DNA from: Ananas comosus
Taxonomy: Eukaryota; Streptophyta; Magnoliopsida; Poales; Bromeliaceae
Assembly: GCF_001540865.1 (NCBI RefSeq)
Contig: NC_033628.1
Coordinates: 12,719,267 to 12,783,266 of the forward strand
Reading direction: 5' to 3'
DNA length: 64,000 nt
A program made the position numbers and the translations under genes. Position 1 is the stretch's first letter. Each line of letters starts with the position of its first letter. The notes under the pieces were generated by a model that ran no database searches, had not been told where the DNA came from, and saw only the letters and a program-made list of their open reading frames with translations. Positions 52,417 through 63,279 of the stretch are shown here, piece after piece.

Positions 52417-53815
52417 ATGGCGGTTCAGGCGCAATACCCATCCAACGTTCTCATTCTCAACAGGTTTATATATATATATGATGATATGCATGTGTTTCTC
52501 TCTTTAACGATGCGTTTATATGAGAGGTTTAATTGGAGCATTCGGGTGATTTGGGTTTGTGGGTTTTGTTCGGTTTTGGATGCAGAAGCGAGCAAGAGAG
52601 GAAGAAGGAGATGGAGTTCCCCCAGCCCCCTTCCAAGTTCCTCGACCCTTCCCCCGCCATCTTCTACGGAGGAGGTGCGGTCACACTCTGTTGTTTGCAT
52701 GTTATACTCTGTTCTTTTATACATATATATATATAGAGCAGAGGAGGATTCTGAGAGATGGGTGTTATTGCATGGTCTTTTACCAGTAGGGAGCGGCACC
52801 AACACGAGGAAGAGGGGTAGAGATGCCGCGGCGCTGTTGCCGCAGCAGCAGCAGCAGCAGATGCAGCAGCATGTGAACAGCCTCATTTCTCAGCAGCAGC
52901 AGCAGCAGCAGGTGCTGCAGGTGACGACGCCTACGGTGATAAGCGTGGCGCAGCTGCAGAAGCAATTGCCTCTTCCGCCTTCTCCGACGCCGATGCTGTC
53001 CACCGGCCTCTGCCTCGACTTCGACGGCCGCCGATTGAAGAAGGCCCAGAACCAATCCAATCTCCTCCTCTCCTCGTCCTCGTCGCCTTCGCCTTCGTCT
53101 TCCTCCATTGTTTCCTCGCTCTTCTCTAATGAGCTCGCCGCGCAAATGGCCCAGCAACACGACGAGATTGAGCGCCTCCTCCATGCTCACGTAAGCCTTT
53201 TCTTTCCTTTTTTTTTTTTTTTGTGAATCTGTTCTACTGTACTCGTCTTCTTCGTTGTTGGTTGGCTTGGGTTGGGTTGGGTTGGGTTTGAAAATGGGCT
53301 AAAAATGAATGCAGGGGGAGGAGCTGCGGCGGGGGTTGGCGGAGAAGCGGCGGAGGCACTACAGGGCGGTGGTGGGCGCGGCTGAGGAGGCGGCGGCGCG
53401 GCGGCTGCGGGAGAAGGAGGCGGAGGCCGAGCGCGCCGCGCGGCGCGGCGCCGAGCTCGAGGAGCGGCTCGCGCGGCTCCGCGCCGAGTCGATGGCGTGG
53501 CAGGCCAAGGCCCTCGCCGACCAGGCCGAGGCCGCCGCGCTCCACGCCCAGCTCCAGCGCGCCGCGGCGGCCGCGCCGGCGGAGCTGCCCAGCGGCGGCG
53601 ACGGGGCGGAGGACGCGGAGTCGGCGCACGTCGACCCGGACCGGGCCGAACCGGAACCGGGCTGGGCCTGCCGGGCCTGCCGGCTCAGGCCGGCCTCCGT
53701 GGTGATCCTCCCCTGCCGCCACCTCTGCCTCTGCCACGCCTGCGACCTCGCCGCCTCCTCCTGCCCCCTCTGCCTCATCGGACGGACCGGCAGCGTCCAC
53801 GTCTGCTTCTCCTAA
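52417..53815 (+). CDS. BOI/SBP1-type RING E3 ubiquitin ligase
   Basis: Four exons (52417-52463, 52586-52674, 52790-53190, 53315-53815) give 345 aa in continuous frame. The N-terminus MAVQAQYPSNV is characteristic of the BOI (Botrytis susceptible1 interactor)/BRG family. A TRKRGRD basic patch, two polyglutamine tracts encoded by CAG (about 52842-52913), and CLDFDGRR follow. Exon 4 carries a long Ala/Glu/Arg coiled coil (EELRRGLAEKRRRHYRAVV onwards) typical of the region before the RING. The C-terminal C3HC4 RING is CRACRLRPASVVILPCRHLC through CPLC, near residues 290-335, ending VHVCFS. BOI-type ligases act in the nucleus or cytosol, restrain cell death and interact with DELLA proteins; S-RNase-binding proteins share the architecture. 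Exon 4 is extremely GC-rich while introns are AT-rich. The specific substrate is unknown. Confidence 0.93.
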
Positions 53816-56339
53816 TTAATCTCGCCCCACCAAAATTAAACAAAATAAAATAAAAAATTTTCTATTAAACAGAAAATTAAGAGCAATTTGAGGGGGAAAA
53901 GTTTTTAAAACAAAGAAAAAAAAAAATAATAGGGAGGTGTCTTCGGCTACACCGTATCATCATCTATCTCCCATTGATCATACCTTTTTTCTTAAATATA
54001 TATATATATTTATATATAATAAAAATTATGATGAGATAGGTAAATTTCAGAAGCCAAATGTACTCGTTTGGAGACATTATATCAGTTGTGTGACTATCAT
54101 ATTTTAGATTTTTTTTTTCCTTTTTAGTGATGAGTACTTTTTTGGGTACCTCCTGTTACTTTTTTTTTTTGGTCTTCTTTTTTTTTTTACTGTTTATTTA
54201 AGTAGGGTTTTAGATTTTACTGTTTATTTAAGTAGGGTTTTAGAGAAATTTCATTTATATTTTTATTCTTTTTAGACTACATAGCTCTATATGATGTAAA
54301 TGCTATCTCAAAGAGCAGTATTGTCCAAGACATTTTCTTCTTTCGTCTGCTATTGTAAGTAATTTTGCTCCTTTAAAAGTTGTGCGAGCGTGCGCGAAGT
54401 ATTCGTTGTTTATTCTTTTTGGTACCGTTTGGTTCGGGTATAAACAAGAATTAGCTATTACGGAGATAGATACAAGTATGGTGATAAGAAAAATAGTGTT
54501 TGGATGAAAATTGGGTTGTTCCCGGGGATAAGAACAATTTTAGATTGCTTTATATAGAAAATGGAAGTGTTGGTGGGGATAATCGAGAACTACTATTCTC
54601 GGATAAAAAATTAGCGTTTGGATACTATGGCTAGGTCACGTTCACGGCACGTGATCGGGTTATTGGGCCGTATATCTATTTGGGCTCGTATTCATTATTG
54701 GGCCGTATACGGATATTGGACGTGAAGAAGGCCTTGGCTCACTAATAGTTTATATTGCCCCAAAAAAAATCAGAAAATAAAATAAAATATTTTTTACTTC
54801 TATTCCATTGCATATTAATCAGAATAGTCCGGATATTTTATGGATATTATTTACATTCAAAAGAGATTTTTTTTTTCCTTTTATATTTTTTGGAATCAAA
54901 GTGATATAGATGTGGCGCGTTTTGCTTTCCAATGGATAGTGAAGCAACAACATACACCTAGCATCAAAAGGTAGATGGATAAGCATAAGCAGATTCACAC
55001 AAATTTTTTTAAAAAATTTGTTTAATTTACCAACAACAAAGAGAAGATAAAAAAAAAGAAAGTCTAATAAACAACTCTTCTGATTGTGACTTGTTTTCGT
55101 AATTAGAACCAATCCAATTCAAAAACTTAATAAGTCTATAAATTTTTGAATCATATTTATCCAACAATTGTAACAATCCTTTCCTTGCGAATATGTTATA
55201 AGGTATTATCTATAGAGTTTGCAATGTTTTATTACAAACCTATAATTTGCTATTTAATTAGGTGATTATTAGGTCAATCCCACATCAACCTTTGAATCGA
55301 TCCCTTTAAAAAATCATCATCTAAATCCTCCTCCCTATGCATCTTCATCAATGTGGGAAAGCACAAGAAGAAAAAGACCACAAATTGAAAATTTCACAAG
55401 TAACAATGACTCCAAATAAATGTGGAATAGGTGGACCCAAAAGGTGAGCTACACTCCAACAAAGAGTTCCAATGCGTGTGAACCCAACACCTAACTAATT
55501 AGGAGTCCATGTAAAGTCTCCAACTTAGCTAATGCTCACCTAAATTTTCTATTTGATGTGCCTAAAGAGATTTGGTTCAAGGACTAAATCAAGCATTCAA
55601 ATTAAGGAGCGTAGAGTTTAAGCTGCGAATTCCATCCTAATTTGCGGAGTCAATGAAGATAGGAACAGAACCAGTTAGGTTTTCAGAGTTAGCTCTTATA
55701 CCGCGTTAATCATCATATTGTTATTTCAAATAATAATAATTATTAATATTAATTTCCAAAACTTTGTCACTTTCTACCAAATGGTTTTGATATTTTTAAT
55801 CCTTATCACCATTTTGTGGAGAAATGAAAACTTTTTTTTTTGTGAATTTATTATTATTTAAAAAAAAATTTGTATACTTGCTTGTTGACAAGTTGCACAA
55901 AACAATCAAATGACTTTCTTGCTTGCTTTGGAGATGAAAAGTGCTGATGAAAAAGATGCCCATCAGCTGAAGAAACGAGAGAAAACATAGCTTGTCCATA
56001 TTCAAGGACATCACATTCCAATAAGTTGTGACCTTACATAATAAATATATAAATATATATATATATATAACATAATTAACTAGAAAATAAATCCTTTAAA
56101 TTTGAACCTGATTTGAATTGTACTCTTTATCCTTCAATATCATCATCAGAAAAAAGAGAGAAAAAAGAATTTGATGATACATCAATGGCCTCTATGATGA
56201 TTGATGAGGCTATCATTTAAAAAACTAAATTTGTAGATAGCAAAGAGAAGAAAAATATATGTCGACTTCTAGCATCAGGACCTACTTGCATCAAATATGA
56301 TTCAATTTGATTTATCACTGTTTTTTATGAGATTTTTAT
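53816..56339. other. 3' UTR of the BOI-type gene and gene-poor DNA
   Basis: 53816-53900 is the start of the AT-rich 3' UTR. 54195-54245 has a duplicated ATTTTACTGTTTATTTAAGT unit. 54425-54640 resembles a degenerate MITE (CCGTTTGGTTCGGG...GCGTTTGGATAC) but lacks clear inverted ends. The rest is AT-rich with no supported gene. Confidence 0.45.
54197..54245. repeat. Tandem duplication, two units of about 30 bp
   Basis: TTTACTGTTTATTTAAGTAG followed by GGTTTTAG occurs twice in succession. Confidence 0.85.
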
Positions 56340-56530
56340 TTTCAGCCGTTTATTTTGAGGCTACTCGTTCACTAGGCAAACGAAGTCAAAAAATTATGAA
56401 ATTTGGTTTCTAGATAGTTCCGATAGCGTAGATCATGTTTAACGAAACTGATCGCCGAATCGGACGTCCCATCATTGAAAACAACTTACAAGCACGGAGG
56501 CCTCCGTACTTTCGAAAGCATTGGAGCCTA
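56340..56530. mobile_element. Diverged end fragment related to the adjacent TIR element
   Basis: The order of blocks here (GGCAAACGAAGTCAAAAAATTA, TAGATCATGTTTAACG, GATCGCCGAATCGGACG-like, CGGAGGCCTCCGTACT, then a (CT)n tract) parallels the right half of the element at 56531-57149, in diverged form. I read it as a decayed relative abutting that element. Confidence 0.5.
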
Positions 56531-56531
56531 G

Positions 56532-56578
<47 letters not shown>

Positions 56579-57149
56579 GAGCTAGTCTCCTATACTATCT
56601 ATAGTACCAGGGCTCCAGTACTATAGTCCCGTTTTCGATCTTAGGGTGTTCAAATCAACGATCCAGACCGTTAAAACTGATCTAGGGTATTTAAAGTTTT
56701 TAGAAATAAAATTTTATATTTTTTCGATATAGTTTACTTTATGATCAAACCATTTCAAAATTATCAATTTTTAATGGCTACTATGGCGAGTTTGGAGTTT
56801 AACGGTGTAGAAGAATCTAAATTTCTTCAAATTTGATAGAAAATACTTTAAACTATCTAGATTAAGATTAACATTCTTGATCTTGAATTTAAAAGTCCCA
56901 CACTCAAATTTTAAAGATTATTCAATTTCCACCGTCCATTTTGACATAATTTATTTACTAAGTAAACAATGTCGAAAAAAACTAAAATTTTATTTTTAAG
57001 AACTTCATATACCCTAGATCATATTTAATGGTGTGGATCGTTAATTTGAACACCCTAAGATCGAAAACAAGACTATAGTATCGGAGCTCCGGTACTATAG
57101 ATAGTATAGTAGCCTAATTCTATATATATATATATATAGAGAGAGAGAG
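56531..57149. mobile_element. Long-TIR element with (CT)n(TA)n termini
   Basis: A foldback element of about 620 bp. The left arm begins (CT)n(TA)n, then GAGCTAGTCTCCTATACTAT, CTATAGTACC, TTCGATCTTAGGGTGTTCAA and ATCTAGGGTAT. The right arm is the complementary order: ATACCCTAGATC, TTGAACACCCTAAGATCGAA, GGTACTATAGATAGTATAGT, then (TA)n(GA)n. The arms extend about 170 bp plus microsatellites, with scattered mismatches. It has no coding capacity. The single-N gap at 57150 lies in or immediately after the right (GA)n, so the true end may be incomplete. Confidence 0.8.
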
Positions 57150-58894
57150 NAAAACAATAATAATAAAAAGAAAAAAGAAAAAGGAAACCAAGCTCATCAA
57201 ATAGGAACTCCACACAAATTCTTTATGTTGGTCTATTTTTCCAGCTAAGAATAGCAATTGCACCACCACTAAAAAAAAGAGGGAAAAAAAAAATCCTTTT
57301 ATCAGAATATATTCATATTTTATCTCACATGCATATTCTAGAGATGAAGGTAGTAAAAAGCCAAAAAAAAAAAGGGGAAATTCCCAGGCACCTTCATCTT
57401 TTAAAGTTGTTATATGTATATCTCAACTCTTTATCAAATGCCATCACCAGCTATTTTTTAGGTTGAGAGGGTTGTTTAGTCAAAAGGAGCTCCATAGTCT
57501 AGTTTTTTAAGTTCTAGATAAGCCCCAGATAGCTTGGGAAATGTCAAAGTACAGCAAAACCTGGGCCAAAAAGGTGCCTTGGAATTCCAGGAATTGATGC
57601 TTTTAATGAATGAGTTTGTGCCATAATGATCTGGTAAGGGTCAAAATCACACCAAGTTCAACAACAGAAAAAAAAAAAAAAGAAAAAGGGAAAAAAGGGA
57701 GACACTGTTAGAAAAATAAATAGCTATTATTACAAGGTCGGCAAAGAATAGAAGCTCCTGGATTGTTAATGAATATATATAGAAAATATAACATCAGACG
57801 CAAAGCGTGTGTCCAAATTATGTCAATGATACTCTAAGAAGATTAACTTTTCCTTAGTTGGATGTATTAAGGAATGTGTTCCTGGTTTTATATATGTTTA
57901 TTAATTGGTTTTGGTGTTTGGGTGGCTTCAAGAAACTTGTGATTAAGACTTGTTAATATTTCTGAGCCCATTTCATATTAGATTGATTTTTTAAGTAACA
58001 TGTTATCCGATTCAATTCTTTGTGAGATGTTGGATTTAATTCCCACCTTTAACATTTAACAGATCTAAATTTTCGGTATTATATATAATAGGCTAAATCT
58101 CCATCTTTGAGTGGAGGTGGTAATATATATAATTTTGCGCCCATTTTTTATCAGATCGATCTTTTGAGTAACAAGACTTATGAAAAGTGCCATTAGCAAC
58201 CACCATCCTTCACAAATGGCATTCGAAGCAGTAAGCAAACCAAACAAAGTAAGACAATATTTCAGAGAAAGAAAGAAAAAAAAAAGGAATATACAAATTC
58301 TGAAATACATGTGAACTTTATCAACTATATCGAGCGTAGTTAACTAAGAATTTAATAATTAGTATCTGAGAAAATCGGACATCCTAACTCAACTCCATTA
58401 AGAAGGCTATGATGTAATTGCAGAAGAGGTCTCAACGATAAAATTTTAATTACCGAAAGAATCGCATAATCATGAATCCAGGTGTTAGAGAACGAATTAG
58501 ATTCACATGAAAAGTTAAATTGGGTTTAAAACGTATAGTAATTAGCTCCAATACAGAACGAATATCTTTCTTTGCTGCTACTTCTGCAAAGCTTATAGTT
58601 ACCATAATCAGCTTGTATTGGCAAATTAAACCACTAAAAGAGCTCCATTGTAACTAATCAAACTCCTCCAACGGGAGATAAATAGAAGTAACAATAGTCG
58701 CTGCATTTTAATTGGCTTAAAAACCAATAAATTTTTAAGTATATTTAAAGTATATACAAGCCTAGGAGGCCAAAATCAATCAAAGTTAAGCAATTACATG
58801 CGAAATGAGGACTCTCAATTGCTACAAAGAGATATACTCGAGTAGTTTCAAAATTTCTAAGTTCCGTCTATGAACATTGATATTGCTTAACAAG
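57150..58894. other. Gap base and gene-poor DNA before RAF2
   Basis: The N is at 57150. The stretch is AT-rich with A-rich tracts, and its last few hundred bases are the probable 3' UTR of the minus-strand RAF2 gene. No further exon is seen. Confidence 0.45.
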
Positions 58895-60839
58895 TCATGC
58901 CCATATACGTTTTTTCGGTACAAGATCTGCTGTTTTGACTCTATCAATTCTGGCAGCTACGATGAAATCATTCATGCTTAGACCACCTGCAATATGAAGT
59001 CATCAGCAGTGATTAGTTATTACAGTAAATGTTCAAGATAATGTAAACAAAGTGCATCACTTGATTCGGTAGCAAATAAGAAACAAAAGCTGACTAATCT
59101 GAACCGGCACGAAAAGGGAGATTGTGTATATGACCAGCTAACTCGTGAGATTCAGAACTGAGGGACAGAATTGAAATATAAAATTATCGTGGTGGAAAGT
59201 CTCTTTTAGTACATCATCAAAAGCAACAAGTAGCATCCTAGAAGATGAAGTAAAACTTCAGCAAAATAAACCTCGAGACACGATTTGCCACTGAAATATG
59301 TCATTGTCTGGTATGATAGTTTGTAACTTCACTGCTAGCAAGACGTTATTACGCTGAACAAAAATATCCATATTGCATGGCATTCATTTTCTTCTGCCGG
59401 TTGTCTGCTCCTGCTAGCTCTCTTCCCACTTTTATCGCCAAATGCTGGCTGCTGCTTTTCAGATAGAGAAGTTGCAGAAGTTGTTGCACTCAGATAGAAG
59501 TGATGTACAATAATGTGTTTCTTTAGTTATTATTATTTTTTGTTACTCATCAGCTTAAGATTTGCAAGAAGGTGAGAGTAGGATTATTTTGCTTGGATCA
59601 AAGAAAGAGGTGTGTTGCTTGATATCAAAACTCATCTCTTTAGCTTAGAATTTTCGACTTAGTCCTATTGAGACTTCAACTCAGAACTATCACCTTAAAT
59701 CTTTTGAAAACACACGGATTTGTACAATAAGAAGCATACAAGGACATCAACAGATTTGAATAGAACATGATTTTACCGATTGAAGCGGTCCATAGTTCCG
59801 CTCTAACTTGATTAGGTTGCTCCAAATGAAGGTTTGGATAATGCCCGGAAGCCTCGACCACCTTATAAATCCTATTAATGAGTTCTACCCCGCATCCGTA
59901 ATCCCTCACCCTCCACAAGCATTGTAGTCTTTTCACTCCATCAGCCTCCGCAAGCCTCCAGCCCACAACCTACTACACAAATTCAGAGCATTAGCCTTTA
60001 ACTTGAGTAAACAATTTTGCTAAACAATCAATGTTTACACATATCCATACGATATCCGAATATTCAACTATATACCCCTCGAAACTGCAAATTCTCATGA
60101 AAACGCCATGGGGCGATTTCATTATGTGTTGGAAACCAAGTTTTTGGAAAGCATATATTGTTAATGGCAAGATGTGGTGTATCTACTGAAACCCATAAGC
60201 TACGCGTCATTCTACTTGACAATGTTACATGTTAATTCCTAACATTTGCGGAAAAATTCGATTTTGCATGGTCTATCTAAGAAATGCATGGGGTGTGAAC
60301 GGATAATTAGGAGTAATGTATTGCAATGAATAAATGCAGCTTCCAAAGTTATAAATTTTGGGCTAAAATTCGACAACGAACACAAAAATCACCATACTGC
60401 AACCATCAAAACACTAAATTTCGCACACAAAATCTTAAATTACATGAAAAAGAATCGAAATTGGGAACAAATTCGCATAAAATTTTACCTTCTTCAGCAG
60501 CTTCTCGGCGTCGTCGTCCGCCAAGGGAGGCTGCGAAGGGGGAATCGCCTCGCAGCTCAGCTGGGCGAGGGAGAGCGCGCGGAGATTCGGGACGAGGATG
60601 CGGTGGAGCGTGTCGGTGTTCCCCACAACGTTCTCGCCGAAGTTGCTCTCGATCTCCTCGGGGAACGGGTCCCTCGCGCCGAGGTCGCCGAGGAGGTCGG
60701 CGCCGCCCATGGCGAGGACCCGGCGTCGGTGACGCGATTCTACGGCGAGGCGCCGCGCGGAGGGAAAAGCGCGGCGGGGAATCGCGTTTGGCGAAGCGCG
60801 GGGAGCGATGAGCGGGGAGAGAGATGCTGCCGCGGCCAT
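58895..60839 (-). CDS. RAF2: RAF2-like Rubisco assembly factor / pterin dehydratase-like protein, chloroplast
   Basis: Three exons (60489-60839, 59777-59969, 58895-58986) give 211 aa with consistent phases. The N-terminus is a Ser/Ala/Arg-rich transit peptide. Then come GARDPFPEEIESNFGENVVG, a segment ending PPLADDDAEKLLKK, and in exon 2 the PCD-like fold VVGWRLAEADG...LQCLW, DYGCGVELINRIYKVVEASG, HYPNLHLEQPNQVRAELWTA. Exon 3 gives GGLSMNDFIVAARIDRVKTA and ends PKKRIWA. This is the family of Arabidopsis At5g51110 and maize RAF2, a plastid Rubisco assembly chaperone; the Arabidopsis protein has also been described as a ligase substrate in ABA signalling. Catalytic PCD activity is not expected to be its main role. 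The gene is divergently arranged with the pyruvate carrier gene to its right. Confidence 0.94.
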
Positions 60840-61120
60840 TGCTGCGGCCCAAGAAGCTTCGAAACGCGCGGCGTAGTGAGAGTTTAGAAGCAGGGGAGTG
60901 CGGCGGAGTCACCCTCGCCGCTCGCTTTGGAGACTCTGGATACTGCGCACGTGCCATGCACGTGTTTTTTTTTAAATTTTAATTTGGCAATTTTTTATTT
61001 TTTAAATATTTGTAGGGCCCGGCCTCGGAAGAGCCCAACATGGGCCTAATTTGGCCCATTCACGCACGTTAGGCCTACAAGTAACAAATTGGGCCGCTTC
61101 TCTCCTCCTTATTTTAAAAA

Positions 61121-61562
61121 AAAGGGAAAACTTCAAAAACCCGCCATGTAGTTTCGTATTTTTTTTATTTTAGTACCCTATGATTTAAAGTGTATCAAGT
61201 TAGTACTCTATAGTTTCGCACTTTCTTACTTTAGTACTCTGTGGTTTAAAGTGTATCAAGTTAGTACTTGGTGGTTATAGTTTTGTATCAAGTTAGTACC
61301 ATGTGGTTTTATTTTTGTATCAAGTTAGTACCCTGTGGTTTTTAAACTAGAGGGTACTAAAGTGAGAAAGTGCGAAACTATAAGGTACTAACTTGATACA
61401 TTTTAAATCATAGGATACTAAAGTAAAAAAGTGCAAAACCATAGTGTACTAACTTAATACGCTTTAAACTACAGGATACTAAAGTGAGAAAATATGAAAC
61501 CACAGGGGTGCTGAAGTGAGAATAAGTGAAACCACAGGGGGGTATTCGAAGTTTTCCCTTTA
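61121..61562. mobile_element. Foldback/MITE-like element in the RAF2-MPC divergent promoter
   Basis: The ends AAAGGGAAAACTTC and GAAGTTTTCCCTTT are perfect 14-bp inverted repeats. The interior is a near-palindrome built of repeated modules such as TTTAAAGTGTATCAAGTTAG and ACTTTAGTACTC, in direct orientation in the left half and inverted in the right half. The flanks are A/T-rich, so the target duplication cannot be defined. A diverged relative is at 46222-46620. Confidence 0.85.
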
Positions 61563-61569
61563 AAAAAAA

Positions 61570-62435
61570 ATTTGTCTTTTTATCTTCTCAACTGCTTCGC
61601 TCGGTCCCTCTCCCCCGCCCATTCCCATCTATATCACTCGATCGAACGTCTCTCCGCCCCGTCCTTGTCATCATAAATCTCGTAAGAATTTTCGTACGAT
61701 TTCTCGGCTATTTCTTCCTTTTTTTTGTTTTTTAATTTTGATTTATGACGCTAATTGTAGAAATTGATGAACTAGGGTTCTCAAATTTTGGTTCCGTAGG
61801 CATGCGATATCGGGATAGTTCTGAATCTGATCGCAATATACTAGTGATGATTATATTGGGGGAATATTTGCGTAATATAATTATATTCTCCGATCAATAG
61901 CTTTGGCTAACAAAAGGGAATTGAGGGATTAGATATTTTTGATTTGGAAGTGGGGTTATTGGGTTAGGATGATGATGACCATTATGATGGAATATTATGA
62001 ATCTTGGACAATTTTGAAGTGTTGCAGGGTACTAATTATAGTGTTTTAATCTGTTTATTATGAAGTTTGATCCGTTTCCAGCTGCTGGGAAAACTTATTT
62101 TGATGAGAAATTTGATGACTATATTCATCTTCATTTGAAGGCAATAAAATCCTTATGGACCTAAAGTGATCGATCATAACGACGTAGCGACAGCTACCAT
62201 AATAATTTTTATGTTTGATTTAATATTAGGAAGTATGAATAAGGATAAGACAGGTGGTCTTGGTGGTGGATCTTCACTTTCTTGTTTTTGGGGGCTATCC
62301 GTCGTGTTTAATTTAGCTGCACGGTTAAGTTGTTATATCAACTCCAACATATACTTAATGGATTCATCTTTTAGATTGAAGGTGATAGCTGAGGATTAGA
62401 GGAATTTGGCTTAAACAAAAGTTTAGTTGTTTTAG
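61570..62435 (+). other. 5' UTR exon and 5' UTR intron of the pyruvate carrier gene
   Basis: A pyrimidine-rich leader (about 61570-61681) ends AATCTC|GTAAGA, a good donor at 61682. The following AT-rich stretch has no coding exon and ends GTTGTTTTAG immediately before the ATG at 62436. I infer an intron in the 5' UTR; the transcription start is approximate. Confidence 0.65.
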
Positions 62436-62913
62436 ATGGCATCATCTAAGCTAAAAGCACTATGGAACCACCCAGCGGGCCCTAAAACAAGTATGTCGTT
62501 CCATTTCTTCTTCTCGTGTTATCCTCTTTCTTGTAGACGAACAACACTCTGTATTGAGTCTATTGACCAATTTGTCATGCCTTATGTAGCTTTAGCTAAG
62601 TTTTTATATTTTCTGTATACATGCTGAATTATTCTTATGTAACTTGTTTCCTATAAATTAACTGCAGTTCATTTCTGGGCTCCGACTTTTAAATGGGGAA
62701 TTAGTATTGCAAATATTGTAGATTTTTCTAAACCACCTGAGAAGATCTCCTACCCTCAGCAAGTTGGTGTGTAGAAGAGAAATTTTTCACACTGCATAAG
62801 AGGTTTTCCTTTCCCCCCTAAAATTTTACTTTTAAGTACTGAACATTCATTAATCTCCAGTTGTTACTCTCACCGGACTTATCTGGTCGCGCTACAGCAC
62901 TGTGATAACACCG
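62436..62913 (+). CDS. MPC: Mitochondrial pyruvate carrier (MPC2-type), 3' partial
   Basis: A small inner-mitochondrial-membrane protein that with MPC1 imports pyruvate for the TCA cycle. Three coding exons are visible: 62436-62490, 62668-62766 and 62861-62913, in continuous frame for 69 aa. Motifs: MASSKLKALWNHPAGPKT, IHFWAPTFKWGISIANIVDF, KPPEKISYPQQ and VTLTGLIWSRYSTVITP. The next family block (KNWNLFSVN) is not in the window, so at least one more exon lies beyond 64000. The third visible intron starts GTAAGT at 62914 and carries an antisense LINE from 63280 onwards. The two-intron split of such a small gene is expected. The start is firm because the family begins exactly here. Confidence 0.92.
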
Positions 62914-63279
62914 GTAAGTCTTGCGTAAATTCAGTGATGCATTTTAAGTCCGATGTCATATAATTTTTTTTTTTCATTGTATGATATGATCTTTTTATCA
63001 TATTTGTTAGTGGGTTCTCCTGAATTTACGGTGCAATTAGCAAATTTCTATTGCATTTTTAAGTTTTTACAGCATTATACACTGTTAGTGTTCTGATCTG
63101 ATAAATATTAACAAAAACTATAAGCAGTACTTTGGTCTAGCTTTGGGAGAATATATATACAAGAGAGATGGGTTATATCTACTAAGCGAGTAACATCGAG
63201 CCAAGTAAAGGGCTAACATTTTCCTTTGACTATTATGGAATAGGAACATATGGACATATATCTTTTGACTTTCATGTTT

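Noticed and set aside
52780..53853. Several open frames on both strands over the BOI-type gene
   Set aside because: They are shadows of GC-rich and CAG-repeat coding sequence. Only the frame joining the four exons gives the MAVQAQYPSNV start and the C3HC4 RING.
54425..54640. Candidate MITE with CCGTTTGG-like ends
   Set aside because: The two end motifs are in the same orientation rather than inverted, and no target duplication is visible.
55270..55700. Possible LTR retrotransposon piece (CCCACATCAA ... CAATGTGGGA)
   Set aside because: Only one short complementary pair; no primer-binding site, polypurine tract or coding remnant nearby.
60326..60957. Open frames overlapping RAF2 exon 1 on both strands
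   Set aside because: They are Arg-rich shadows of the GC-rich transit peptide exon; the RAF2 frame continues through two further exons with family motifs.
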